Below the pieces are notes generated by a model that had not been told where the DNA came from, ran no database searches, and saw only the letters and a program-made list of their open reading frames with translations. Below, one piece after another: positions 45,161 through 54,226 of a stretch of 64,000 nucleotides of DNA. Position numbers and translations under genes: made by a program. This DNA comes from Alphaproteobacteria bacterium (lineage in GTDB: Bacteria; Pseudomonadota; Alphaproteobacteria; Rhizobiales; Rhizobiaceae). Within the stretch, counting starts at the first letter, position 1. Every line of letters begins with the position of its first letter. The DNA is taken from contig JANSYK010000001.1 of the NCBI GenBank assembly GCA_024742485.1, forward strand, positions 806,001-870,000, given 5' to 3'.

Positions 45161-46669
45161 TCATGTACCTGTTGGCGGATCGCCCAGCCAGCTGTCCTCA
45201 GCATGCATGGTCCAACGGATCAGATCATCCGGCTTGGTGGCCTGGGCCCAACGCTCCAGAAGCGCCTGCTGCTTCTGCCTCTGCCGAAGCGTGGATGAAA
45301 TCAGCTCGGGATCCCAATCCGACAGCACAAGAGCACGCAGACGTTCTGCCACGGCTGCACAAGCCGGATCGCCCGCAAGGTCCGTGATCTCATCGGGATC
45401 GTCCTCCAGATCAAAGAGCTGCCCCGGCTTGCCGTGATGATAAATGTACTTGTAGCGCCCAAGGCGCACCATCCGCTGGATGACTTCGCGTCCCCCCGCC
45501 CAGGGTGGCACGCCGTCATTGACATATTCGCAGAAGGTCTGGTCGTGCCAAGGCGCATCAGGCGCCTGAAGCATATCCGCGAAACTTCGGCCTTGTGCGC
45601 CCGGAAGCGCCGGCGCCTGCGCAAGATCAAGAAGGGTTGCAGTGAGATCGGTGAGATTGACGACACCATCGCGTGTCTGCCCTCGTGGCAGCCCGGGCCC
45701 TTTGACAATCAGCGGCACCTTGGCGCTTTCGTCATAGAGCGTCGACTTCCACCAAAGGCCGCGTTCGCCCAGATGCTCGCCGTGGTCGGACAGATAGACA
45801 ACCAGCGTGTTTTCGCTCAGGCCCGACGTCTCAAGCGCAGTCAGGATGCGACCGACCTGCCCATCTAGTGTCTCCACAAGCCCATAATAGGCTGCCCGGG
45901 CTCGGGCAATCTCGACATCCGTCACGTCATCGATGTGGCGGTTCTCCCGCCACCAGCGATAATGCGGATGCTCCAGATCTGGATCAGGCGGCGGAATGGC
46001 CGGTGGCGGGACACGGCCCGAATAGTCGGCATAGAGGTCCGGGTCGCAAACATAAGGAGCATGCGGCAAAATCCAGCCGACGGTCAGGGCCATTGGTTGT
46101 GGATCTCCCGCCCGGCGCCGTTCGCCTGCTTCATGCAACATGGTGACCGCGGTGTCGGTAACCATCTTGTCGTAGGTTTCATAGGCTGAACGCCCCGGCC
46201 CGGATGCCTCCAGACTTTCACGCCAGGGATCATTCGCGCGGTTCAAGGGGCCGAGATCATGCGCCTTTCCACCCAGCCAGTTGGGGCTATGGTCGCCCAC
46301 CTCGCGGCGAACATATCCACGCATCTGGTCCGGTCCGATCGAGTGCATTCGTCCGCACAGCCAAGGCGCATATCCGGCCGCGCCGAGACTATGGGCAAAG
46401 GTCGGCAGATCGGAAGGCAGGATGTCACGATTGGTCCAGCATGATTGATCCACCGGAGCCCTGCCGGTGAGAAAGGACATTCGCGATGGCAGACAGATCG
46501 GGGACGGGCAGTAGGCATTGGTCATCCGAATGCCCTCAGCCGCCAGTGTATCCAGGTTCGGTGTGCGCACGACGCGATCACCCGCATGGCCGGCGATTTT
46601 TGCCGCATGCTGATCGGAATAGAGCAGCAGGATATCGGGTTGCCGCGACACCGCCCTATTCAGCCGCAT
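45161..46669 (-). CDS. Type I sulfatase
   Basis: A 502-residue alkaline-phosphatase-superfamily sulfatase. The formylglycine motif C-L-P-S-R-M-S-F-L-T-G-R is at residues 59-70, with C59 as the residue to be oxidised. The first metal site is L-L-Y-S-D-Q-H (17-21) and D-H-G-E near residue 300 completes it. No signal peptide, so it would act in the cytoplasm on an imported sulfate ester. It overlaps the second sulfatase gene by 14 bases. No maturing enzyme is encoded here. Confidence 0.92.
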   Translation of the reverse strand: MRLNRAVSRQPDILLLYSDQHAAKIAGHAGDRVVRTPNLDTLAAEGIRMTNAYCPSPICLPSRMSFLTGRAPVDQSCWTNRDILPSDLPTFAHSLGAAGYAPWLCGRMHSIGPDQMRGYVRREVGDHSPNWLGGKAHDLGPLNRANDPWRESLEASGPGRSAYETYDKMVTDTAVTMLHEAGERRRAGDPQPMALTVGWILPHAPYVCDPDLYADYSGRVPPPAIPPPDPDLEHPHYRWWRENRHIDDVTDVEIARARAAYYGLVETLDGQVGRILTALETSGLSENTLVVYLSDHGEHLGERGLWWKSTLYDESAKVPLIVKGPGLPRGQTRDGVVNLTDLTATLLDLAQAPALPGAQGRSFADMLQAPDAPWHDQTFCEYVNDGVPPWAGGREVIQRMVRLGRYKYIYHHGKPGQLFDLEDDPDEITDLAGDPACAAVAERLRALVLSDWDPELISSTLRQRQKQQALLERWAQATKPDDLIRWTMHAEDSWLGDPPTGT

Positions 46670-48140
46670 TCAGTCGATTGTGCTCCGCCTGCATCGGCCA
46701 CATGTAAGCACTGGGCGGTTCGGTGGCCCGCGCCCAATCAGCCATCAGTTCCTTGGCCGCCAGGCCGGCCTCCAGCCGCCGGCCGATTTCCTCCGGATCC
46801 CATCCGCGCAAGACTTCTGCCGTCAACCCGTCGCGGACTGCCGCGTAACGCGGATGACCGGCCAGGTCGTTTTCCTCCAGCGGGTCGTCGGCAAGGTCGA
46901 AGAGCTGCGGCCGATATCCGTGATAGTAATTGAGCTTGTAACGGCCATCACGGATCATGCGGTTTTGCGTCGTCCCGGGCGGTGCCCAGTCCATCCGACT
47001 CGCCTGGCAGTATTCGGAAAAGGTTCGATCGATCCACCGCGCCGATGCGTCTTTTGCAACGTCAAGAAAACTCACGCCGCAAGCATCAGGCAGTGCCGGC
47101 GCTCCCATGGCGTCGATCATCGTTGCCGTCAGATCGGTCAGATTGACGACCTGATCGCGGCGCTCATCGGTGGGCAACTCCCCCGGCCAGCGCAAGATCA
47201 TCGGCACACGCGCAGAGGCTTCGTAAAATGTATGCTTCCACCACAATCCATGGGCGCCGATCTGTTCTCCATGATCCGATGAATAGACCACGAGTGTATC
47301 GTCCTTCAGCCCCAGTGCCTCCAGCCGGTCGAGGATGCGACCGATCATCCGGTCCATTGCCGACACAAGCCCGTAATAGGCCGCGCGGGAACGCAGTTCC
47401 TCGGCTTCGGTTACGTCCCTGCTGTCTGTCGCTTCCCGCCACGCAGCAATCCACGGATGATCAGCCTCCGGTGCAGGAGCCCGTGGGTGGGCAAGGCCGA
47501 CGCGGCCTTCAAAGCGCGAGTAATCCTGCGCCTGCGCAACAAATGGCGCATGCGGCAGCATCAGGCCAACCGTCATGGCAAATCGCTCGCGGCGTCCGGC
47601 GGACAGATCCGCAGCCAGTCCGTCAAGCCTGTTCAGCGCTGCTTCGGTGACATCCTCGTCCTTGACCTCATAGGCACTCTGTCCGACGCCCGAGTGTAGC
47701 AGGCTGCGCCGGTCCGGCGAAGCGGTTCCCTCCAGCGGCCCCATATGGACACGTGGCACACCCGTCCAGTTGGCGTGGTGGTCCCCCACTTCCCGTTCCG
47801 TATAGCCCAGGAGTTGGTCGGGCCCGACAGAATGCAGGCGCCCGATGAGAATTGGCCCTAGTCCGGCGGCGCCCAGACTGTGCGCGAAAGTGGGGATACC
47901 GGAGTGCAAAATGTCCTGGTTGCCCCAGACGCCATTACGGTATGGCTGCCGTGCTGTCATGGTGGACATTCTCGAAGGCGTGCACAATGGCGAGGGGCAA
48001 TAGGCGGCATCGAAGGTCACCCCTTCACTCGCCAGCCTGTCGAGCGAAGGTGTTTCCGCCAAACTGTCTCCGTAGCAACCGGCTGTCTGCGCGCAATGTT
48101 GATCAGAAAAGAGGAACAACAGGTTCCGGGGTGCCGCCAT
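46656..48140 (-). CDS. Type I sulfatase
   Basis: A 494-residue paralogue of the sulfatase just downstream. The active-site motif is C-T-P-S-R-M-S-T-M-T-A-R at 53-64 (C53 formylglycine), with F-S-D-Q-H at 11-15 and S-D-H-G-E-Q. The usual L-T-G is replaced by M-T-A. No signal peptide. The two may be specific for different positions on one sulfated compound; both share an operon with a LacI regulator and a tripartite transporter. Confidence 0.92.
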   Translation of the reverse strand: MAAPRNLLFLFSDQHCAQTAGCYGDSLAETPSLDRLASEGVTFDAAYCPSPLCTPSRMSTMTARQPYRNGVWGNQDILHSGIPTFAHSLGAAGLGPILIGRLHSVGPDQLLGYTEREVGDHHANWTGVPRVHMGPLEGTASPDRRSLLHSGVGQSAYEVKDEDVTEAALNRLDGLAADLSAGRRERFAMTVGLMLPHAPFVAQAQDYSRFEGRVGLAHPRAPAPEADHPWIAAWREATDSRDVTEAEELRSRAAYYGLVSAMDRMIGRILDRLEALGLKDDTLVVYSSDHGEQIGAHGLWWKHTFYEASARVPMILRWPGELPTDERRDQVVNLTDLTATMIDAMGAPALPDACGVSFLDVAKDASARWIDRTFSEYCQASRMDWAPPGTTQNRMIRDGRYKLNYYHGYRPQLFDLADDPLEENDLAGHPRYAAVRDGLTAEVLRGWDPEEIGRRLEAGLAAKELMADWARATEPPSAYMWPMQAEHNRLNAAE

Positions 48141-48181
48141 GGCCTTGAATCTCGCGTTGCAATGCCGAAAATGTACTCGTG

Positions 48182-48197
48182 TGCATTGATTTATGCA
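48182..48197. promoter_or_regulatory. Inverted repeat before the sulfatase pair
   Basis: TGCAT (48182-48186) and ATGCA (48193-48197) with a 6-base AT-rich spacer, in the 65-bp gap between the LacI stop and the first sulfatase. It resembles LacI-type operators and might give the sulfatases their own promoter control. Confidence 0.3.
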
Positions 48198-48205
48198 AGA
48201 GCAGC

Positions 48206-49213
48206 CTAAGTGGTCTCTCCGGGTCGGACACTCGCTTCGACTTCAACGCGGCGAAGATTGGAATCGGGATGCGCGGCGAGCCTGCGGATTTCTTCCGCGC
48301 CGACCTCCGCCACACGTTCGAGAGGGAAGTCGAGCGACGTAATCGACGGATGGGCCACATCCGTCAGTTCCGTTCCGTCGACCGCACAGATCGCCAATCT
48401 TCCCGGCACATCAATGCCGAGCCGGCGGCAGGCCTCCAAGGCACCGACCGCCACCATGTCACTGGCACACAGCAGTGCATCTGGCAGTTTGTCATCGGCC
48501 AGAAGGGTCTCAATCAGACGGGCACCGTCGGCATAACTTGGGGCGACACGCAGTTCCCGTCCCTCAACACCGGGGGCAGCATCGATTGCGTCGGTGAAAC
48601 CCTCCAGCCGCGTGACGTTCAAGGCATTCAGTGGATTGGCAGAATGTGCATAAGTGATGCGCTGATAGCCGCGGGAAACAAGATGCTCGGTCAGCATACG
48701 GGCAGCCTGTTGGTTGTTGAAGCCCACACAACTGCCAAGGCTGTCCGGATCATAGGACAAAAGCTCAACAAAAGGTGTGCGCGCAACGCGCAGCATTTCG
48801 CGCATCGGACCGGTCAGCACGCTGCTCATGATGACGATTACTGCCGGGCACCAGCCTGCCATTTCGCGCATCGCAGCTTCACGTTGCGCAATGGAATCGG
48901 TCAACGGAAAGTGGTTGATGATCAGTCCATCCCGATGCAACGCCTCGGTCAGCAATTCGGAAATCGCCCCGTAAACGCCCGACATCTGCGCCGGAGCGGC
49001 AAGCGAGACAATTCTGCTGCGTTCGGTTTTCATGCCGCGCGCGGCCTGATTGGGAATATAGCCGCTGCGGGCAATGGCCGCCTCGATACGCTTGAGCGTA
49101 TCCTTGGCCACAAGTTCGGGGCGCGACAAGGCTCTAGAAACCGTGATCCGGTTGACGTTGGCCTCACGGGCAATGTCGGCCATGCGGGGGCGTCTGCCCC
49201 TATCGTCGCTCAC
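48206..49213 (-). CDS. LacI-family transcriptional regulator
   Basis: A 335-residue regulator with helix-turn-helix M-A-D-I-A-R-E-A-N-V-N-R-I-T-V-S-R-A-L-S, hinge Y-I-P-N-Q-A-A-R-G-M-K-T, and an effector domain. I start at GTG 49213 (V-S-D-D-R-G-R) with AGGAGG seven bases upstream; an ATG at 49217 is out of frame. That AGGAGG lies in the right arm of a perfect 8-bp hairpin, see the next entry. It sits between the transporter and sulfatase genes of one operon and is probably its repressor. Confidence 0.9.
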   Translation of the reverse strand: MSDDRGRRPRMADIAREANVNRITVSRALSRPELVAKDTLKRIEAAIARSGYIPNQAARGMKTERSRIVSLAAPAQMSGVYGAISELLTEALHRDGLIINHFPLTDSIAQREAAMREMAGWCPAVIVIMSSVLTGPMREMLRVARTPFVELLSYDPDSLGSCVGFNNQQAARMLTEHLVSRGYQRITYAHSANPLNALNVTRLEGFTDAIDAAPGVEGRELRVAPSYADGARLIETLLADDKLPDALLCASDMVAVGALEACRRLGIDVPGRLAICAVDGTELTDVAHPSITSLDFPLERVAEVGAEEIRRLAAHPDSNLRRVEVEASVRPGETT

Positions 49214-49220
49214 CCATATG

Positions 49221-49240
49221 CCTCCTTCAATCGAAGGAGG
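49221..49240 (-). promoter_or_regulatory. Hairpin enclosing the Shine-Dalgarno of a lacI-type gene
   Basis: CCTCCTTC and GAAGGAGG form a perfect 8-bp stem around AATC (on the plus strand). On the transcript the GAAGGAGG arm is the ribosome site of the GTG start at 49213, so the stem can hide it. Translation of the regulator may thus depend on unfolding by upstream ribosomes from the transporter genes, or the palindrome may be an operator. Confidence 0.6.
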
Positions 49241-49297
49241 TCTAGCATCTTGCCTTGTCCCGGAGCAAGCGTGGCTACGGTCGGGAGCGAGCGGCAT

Positions 49298-49798
49298 TCA
49301 GCCGGGCAGATCGATGAACAGGATTCGGGTGAAGACGAATTGCAGCACAACACCGAGTGCCAACCCGATCGATGCGCCGAAAACCGCATCCCGCCAGTGA
49401 ATTCGGTTCGAAAGGAGCATGGTTGTCACGGTCATGAAGGCAGATGTCGCCAGGGCAAAAGGCAACCAGCCCTGCGCCACGATTGTCACGAACAATATGG
49501 TCGCCACCGTGAAAATCACACCGTTGCGTACAACCTCCGGGTCGATCCGCACCGGTGGCGGCGGATTTCGCAGGGTACGCACAACCTGTAGCGCGACCTG
49601 CAACAGCACAAGCAAGGCAACGATTCCGGCGGTTGCAGCCGGCAGGACATCGGGACCAATGACATCGAAGACCGGACCTTCGGTGCGGCCCGTGCCAAGA
49701 AAAACGATCCCGCAGAAGATCAAGATGCCGATCTCCACATGCAGGCCGGCAACGATCGCCAGAATCCGGCCGAAACCGGTGGAAACCCGATCACCCAT
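49298..49798 (-). CDS. Tripartite tricarboxylate transporter small membrane subunit (TctB type)
   Basis: A 166-residue protein with four hydrophobic segments (about 15-35, 50-75, 90-110, 120-160). Its position, length and following gene order fit TctB, the small subunit of citrate-type tripartite transporters. Its start overlaps the stop of the large subunit by 8 bases. Sequence identity of TctB proteins is always low, so the call rests partly on context. Confidence 0.88.
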   Translation of the reverse strand: MGDRVSTGFGRILAIVAGLHVEIGILIFCGIVFLGTGRTEGPVFDVIGPDVLPAATAGIVALLVLLQVALQVVRTLRNPPPPVRIDPEVVRNGVIFTVATILFVTIVAQGWLPFALATSAFMTVTTMLLSNRIHWRDAVFGASIGLALGVVLQFVFTRILFIDLPG

Positions 49799-51263
49799 CG
49801 CGTCGTATCCGGAACATCATGTACCACATGCCTGCCGTCAGGAGGGCGCACAGGATGGGAACCGGTGTCGCCAGCAGCGGCAGAACGCTGCCGCCGGTAA
49901 ACATGGTTGCCTGTCGAAAGGACGTCTCTGCAATCGGTGCAAGCACCAGACCGATCACCAGCGGGGCCAGCGGATAGTTCTTGCGCTCCATCGCGAACCC
50001 GACAACCGCGAATACCAGCATCACACCCACATCAAACCAGCTATTGGCAAGGGCGAAGGAACCAATCACGCAGAGCACCAGAACCCCGGGCAAGAGAAGT
50101 TTGGTGGGAACGGATGCGATGCGCGCAATGAACCCAGTGGCCAGATACATGACGCCCAGCATCACGACATTGGCGATCAGCACCGCCGCGAAGATGGTCT
50201 CGACGAATTCGGGATTGGAACGATAGAGGCCGGGTCCCGGTTGCAGCCCGTGAATGATCAGCCCGCCAATGAGGATCGCATCAACCACGCTGCCCGGAAT
50301 GCCAAGCGCAAAGAGTGGCACCAATGCACCGCCCACGGTGGCATTGTTGGCGGCCTCGGACGCAATGACGCCTTCTTCGGATCCCTTGCCGAAATCCTGA
50401 GGCCGGCGGCTGAAAGACTTGGCGACGGAATAGGCAAAGGCTGATCCGATATTGGCACCCACACCCGGCAGGATCCCGATCCACGTACCGATCAGGGATG
50501 CGCGGATCATGCCGAACCAATGCTGAGCAAAGTCGCGCAATCCCATGAACATGCCCTTGAGGTCTTGCCGCACGCCGCCCGTTGCGCGGGCACCGCCCGG
50601 ATTGAGCACCTCGGCGAGCACCTGATTGCCGGCGAACAATCCGACCAGAACCGGCAACAGTTTGAAACCGTCATTCAGCGCGTCGATACCATAGGTGAAC
50701 CGATAATTGCCGCCGATGGGATCGAGGCCCGGCAGGGCGATCAGCATTCCGAAAAATCCGGCGATCAGACCTTTCAGCATATTGCCACGGCTCAGCACCA
50801 CCAGAAGCGCCAACGCCATCATGATCATCGCGAAAAAGTCAAAAGGGGAAAACCGCACCGCGACAATGCTCAGCGGGCGAGCCAGCAGCACCAGGAAAAT
50901 CCACGAAATGATGCCGCCCACGAAACTTGCCACAATGGCCAGTCCGATTGCCCGACCGGCCTTGCCCTGCTCTGTCATCGGATAACCGTCAAAGGTCGTC
51001 ATCACGGATGCTGCCGTGCCTGGCATGCGCATCAGCACGGCGGTGATCAGGGACCCGGATACCGCGCCGACATACATCGCACACAACATCGAAATGGCAT
51101 TCAGGGCGTCCATCTTGAATGTGAAAGGCAAGGACAACGCGATGAGCATGGAGCCGGTGAGCCCGGGAATGGAGCCAACGACGATCCCAAGAACAACGCC
51201 CAGAACGATGTAGAAAAAGGTAATGGGGGCCAGCGCCGCAAAGAGCGGATCAAAAAGTTCCAT
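49791..51263 (-). CDS. Tripartite tricarboxylate transporter large permease (TctA)
   Basis: A 490-residue inner-membrane protein with about 12 helices. G-S-I-P-G-L-T-G-S-M near residue 32-41 and the second G-I-L-P-G-V-G-A-N-I-G-S motif are the two repeats of the TctA family. It imports carboxylates with sodium or protons, receiving them from the periplasmic TctC-type protein encoded upstream. Confidence 0.93.
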   Translation of the reverse strand: MELFDPLFAALAPITFFYIVLGVVLGIVVGSIPGLTGSMLIALSLPFTFKMDALNAISMLCAMYVGAVSGSLITAVLMRMPGTAASVMTTFDGYPMTEQGKAGRAIGLAIVASFVGGIISWIFLVLLARPLSIVAVRFSPFDFFAMIMMALALLVVLSRGNMLKGLIAGFFGMLIALPGLDPIGGNYRFTYGIDALNDGFKLLPVLVGLFAGNQVLAEVLNPGGARATGGVRQDLKGMFMGLRDFAQHWFGMIRASLIGTWIGILPGVGANIGSAFAYSVAKSFSRRPQDFGKGSEEGVIASEAANNATVGGALVPLFALGIPGSVVDAILIGGLIIHGLQPGPGLYRSNPEFVETIFAAVLIANVVMLGVMYLATGFIARIASVPTKLLLPGVLVLCVIGSFALANSWFDVGVMLVFAVVGFAMERKNYPLAPLVIGLVLAPIAETSFRQATMFTGGSVLPLLATPVPILCALLTAGMWYMMFRIRRDG

Positions 51264-51288
51264 CGTCCGTGACTGCCCCGGTAATTCG

Positions 51289-51320
51289 GCTTCCCGGTCC
51301 GGATCAACGGACCGGGAAGC
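51289..51320 (-). promoter_or_regulatory. Strong intercistronic hairpin between TctC- and TctA-type genes
   Basis: GCTTCCCGGTCCG (51289-51301) and CGGACCGGGAAGC (51308-51320) form a perfect 13-bp stem with a 6-base loop and no T-run. It lies 10 bases after the binding-protein stop. Likely stabilises the upstream message and limits readthrough to the permease. Confidence 0.75.
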
Positions 51321-51329
51321 AATGCCACA

Positions 51330-52274
51330 TTATTGCAGTGTCGCAGCGACGCCTTCAATGACGCCGTACAGCTCGTTGATTTCCGGCAGGGCTTCCGCAC
51401 CGGCCTGGAAACTCGGAATCATGCCACGTTCTTCCAGAGTCGCGGACAGTTCCTCATTTGCAATTGCAACGCCGAGCGCATCCTGAAAGGCCGCGACGCG
51501 ATCGGCTGGCGTACCACCCGGCATCAGCCACATATATTCGACGCCCATATTCATCGGGTAGCCCTGTTCGGTGGCCGTTGCAATATCCGGGAAGTAGGGA
51601 ATGCGATCGCCACCGAGTGCCGCAATGACGCGCACTTCGCCACTTTTGGTGATCGGCAACGCTTCAGAACCGGCCAGCACACCCACATCGATCTGCTCGC
51701 CGAGCAGCGCTGCCGTTGTCGCGGCGCCGCCGCCTGTCTGGACGTAACGAAACTCGGCGCCATCACCCTGGGCTTCGATCATCAGCATGGAAAAGTGATT
51801 GACCGCACCAAGATTGACGCCTGCTATGACCGGGTCGCTGCCGCGGGCCGCCTCCAGCAGCTCATCCAGCGTTTTGTACGGAGAACTGGATGGCACCACG
51901 ACGACAAGCGGGATTTCAACACCTGTGGCTGCAACCTCAAAATCGGTGTGACGGAACTCGGCCTTGTTGAGCGCCATGGCTGTCAGCAGGGTCACATGAT
52001 TGGCAAGCACCGTATATCCATCGGCATCGGCCTCGAAGACCCGTCGGCTGCCGCCAACGGAACCGCTTCCCGGGACATTGACCACCACGATGCTGCCACC
52101 CAGTGCCTTTTCCAGATGCGGCTGCAGCGTGCGGACCAGAACGTCCGTGCCCCCACCAGCACCCGCAGGCACGATAATACGCACAGGCTCTGACGGATAA
52201 TCGTCTGCCATGGCGGGGCTCAGGGCAAGCGCCCCGGCGAACGTCATTGCTGCGATCGATTTCATGATTGTCAT
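51330..52274 (-). CDS. Tripartite tricarboxylate transporter substrate-binding protein (TctC/Bug family)
   Basis: A 314-residue periplasmic binding protein. Signal peptide to about A-M-A-D (residue 24). The mature start Y-P-S-E-P-V-R-I-I-V-P-A-G-A-G-G-G-T-D is the Bug family signature. ATG 52274 follows GGGAGGAAACC. It is the first gene of a minus-strand operon with TctA, TctB, LacI and two sulfatases. Bug proteins bind small carboxylates; a sulfated or sulfonated acid would make sense of the neighbours, but this is inference. Confidence 0.92.
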   Translation of the reverse strand: MTIMKSIAAMTFAGALALSPAMADDYPSEPVRIIVPAGAGGGTDVLVRTLQPHLEKALGGSIVVVNVPGSGSVGGSRRVFEADADGYTVLANHVTLLTAMALNKAEFRHTDFEVAATGVEIPLVVVVPSSSPYKTLDELLEAARGSDPVIAGVNLGAVNHFSMLMIEAQGDGAEFRYVQTGGGAATTAALLGEQIDVGVLAGSEALPITKSGEVRVIAALGGDRIPYFPDIATATEQGYPMNMGVEYMWLMPGGTPADRVAAFQDALGVAIANEELSATLEERGMIPSFQAGAEALPEINELYGVIEGVAATLQ

Positions 52275-52401
52275 GGTTTCCTCCCTATGATTTCTGTTAC
52301 GACGCGAGCCGATTTGGCGATCTTTTGAACAGACTATGTTATCGAGTACATATCATGCTTTCTGGGGTTTGCATAGAGTTGATTAACTCGGCGATTCAAA
52401 G

Positions 52402-52416
52402 GTAAACTTGGTTTAC
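52402..52416. promoter_or_regulatory. LacI-type operator candidate between TctC-type and RidA genes
   Basis: GTAAAC-TTG-GTTTAC, perfect 6-bp arms with a 3-base spacer, in the divergent intergenic region. It resembles the GTAAAT...TTTAC site at 20876. The LacI regulator of the sulfatase operon is the obvious candidate binder. Confidence 0.5.
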
Positions 52417-52471
52417 AGTCGGCCAATCACGTCGACGTTCAAAAAGATCGAAATGAAAGAGGAGGCCACCC

Positions 52472-52837
52472 GTGTCCAAGCAATGTTTCGGAACCGCATC
52501 TGTTCCCCTGTCACCTGCTGTCAGGGCGGGAGATTATGTTTTTGTGTCGGGACAGGTGCCGGTGGGTCCCGATGGGAAGATTGTCAGCGGTGGCGTCGGC
52601 GCACAGACCCATGCGGTCATGGCAAATGTCAAAGCCACTTTGGAACTGGCGGGCTGCACCCTGGAGGATGTTGTCAAGACAACTGTCTGGCTGCGCGACC
52701 GGGACGATTTTGCCGAATTCAACGCGGCTTACGCGGAGCATTTTCCCGTCGACCCCCCTGCCCGTTCGACGGCCGAAAGCCGGTTGATGATCGACATCGC
52801 TGTCGAGATCGAGGCCATGGCCTACAAACCGGTCTGA
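52472..52837 (+). CDS. RidA-family protein
   Basis: A 121-residue enamine/imine deaminase. The arginine segment is P-P-A-R-S-T-A-E near residues 100-107 and the N-terminal half has F-V-S-G-Q-V-P-V-G-P-D-G. It starts at GTG 52472 after AGAGGAGG. It is divergent from the TctC operon and converges on the M20 deacylase gene. A second RidA is at 25855. Confidence 0.92.
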   Translation: MSKQCFGTASVPLSPAVRAGDYVFVSGQVPVGPDGKIVSGGVGAQTHAVMANVKATLELAGCTLEDVVKTTVWLRDRDDFAEFNAAYAEHFPVDPPARSTAESRLMIDIAVEIEAMAYKPV

Positions 52838-52933
52838 TACGCTGCTTGCTGATCGATCATCCGGGCCAGATTGAACGGATGCCGCAATAGCCCGACATGT
52901 TCGAATCCTGTCGCAATGTTTGCCGGGCTAGCG

Positions 52934-54226
52934 TCAACGCTCAATCGCCGCCAATCCGCACCATCGGGCAATGAACAGCGCGACAATCGCGGTGGTCCTT
53001 TTCATGCTGTCGAGGTCTGCTCTCTCATCCGGCGCATGCAGCCCCTCCCCGATGCCGCCATAACACAGCGTCGGAATCCCGTAATAGAGATCATAATTGC
53101 GGGTGTCCGATGTCGCCGTCATGCTGAAGCTTTCCAGATCTGTACCGATCACCATCTTGTGGCACTGGCCCAGCACAGTTTCCGCTTCGGTTCCGGGGGC
53201 AAACACATGTCCCTCGGCCTGAAATCCAATCCAGGTAATGTCAGTATGTGTGTGCCCCAGGCGCGCGGCCGTGGCGGAGATCCGATCGGCGATCCGCCGG
53301 CGGATATCTGAATTGGCGTGTCCCGGCAGCACAGACAGCCGGCACTCGATCTCGCACCAGGACGGAACGGAACCCAGCCAGTCACCGCCGCGAACCTTGC
53401 CCAGGTTGAATTTCACCGGGTCCTCGATGTGGCCGAACCACTCATGGGTTTTGGCCTCTTTGTTGATCTGAGCCGTCAAATCCAGCAGATCGTCGACATA
53501 GTCGCGGGACGCCATGATGGCGTTGGCTGCCTGATCGGCGGCCAGAACGTGTCCCGGCCGACCCAGGATGCGGACGCGAAACCACACCGACCCCAGCTCC
53601 GCGCGCAGAAGCCTGTGTCCAAGTGCTTCGGGGATCAAACAGGCATCCGCGATATAACCGCGTTTCAGCGTGGCAAGTGCACCATTTCCCGTGCATTCCT
53701 CCTCGGTCACGGTTTCCACATAAACCTGGCCGGCGGGTCGATATCCCAACGCCTTCAATGCATCGAGCGCAAAGACGATTTCAGCTATGCCGACTTTCAT
53801 ATCAGCCGTGCCGCGACCATGCATGAACCCATCGGCCACACGGGGTTCGAAAGGCGGATGCTGCCACAATTCCGGCGCCCCCGGCGGGACCACATCCACA
53901 TGCCCCTGCAGGATCAGACTGCGCCCGGAACCCGGCCCCACATCGGCCACCACCTGAAGAGCATCGGTATAATCGGCATCCTCGACTGCCCCGGCTCCGT
54001 CTGTGCCTTGGATTCCAACCTCCTCGATTGTGAAGGCATCCACTTGCCAGCCGCGTTCTGAAAATTGTGTGCAGAGCCACTCCTGACAGGGCCGTTCATT
54101 CCCGCGGGTGCTGGCAAAGGAGACAAGCCTGGACAGCCATTGGATCTGTTTTTCGGACTGCCCCTCGATCGTTTCCAGAAGCGCCGCGTGCAAGACCTCC
54201 GGATCGAAATCGGGCGCCGGATCCAT
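52934..54226 (-). CDS. M20-family peptidase/deacylase (ArgE/DapE type)
   Basis: A 430-residue zinc hydrolase. G-H-V-D-V-V-P (H109, D111), G-R-G-T-A-D-M-K (D142) and T-E-E-E-C-T-G-N-G (E176/E177) supply the metal ligands and general base. The lid domain lies around 220-340. It should cleave an N-acyl or amide bond on an amino acid. Its ATG overlaps the stop of the ornithine-cyclodeaminase-like gene by one base, so they are coupled. Confidence 0.9.
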   Translation of the reverse strand: MDPAPDFDPEVLHAALLETIEGQSEKQIQWLSRLVSFASTRGNERPCQEWLCTQFSERGWQVDAFTIEEVGIQGTDGAGAVEDADYTDALQVVADVGPGSGRSLILQGHVDVVPPGAPELWQHPPFEPRVADGFMHGRGTADMKVGIAEIVFALDALKALGYRPAGQVYVETVTEEECTGNGALATLKRGYIADACLIPEALGHRLLRAELGSVWFRVRILGRPGHVLAADQAANAIMASRDYVDDLLDLTAQINKEAKTHEWFGHIEDPVKFNLGKVRGGDWLGSVPSWCEIECRLSVLPGHANSDIRRRIADRISATAARLGHTHTDITWIGFQAEGHVFAPGTEAETVLGQCHKMVIGTDLESFSMTATSDTRNYDLYYGIPTLCYGGIGEGLHAPDERADLDSMKRTTAIVALFIARWCGLAAIER

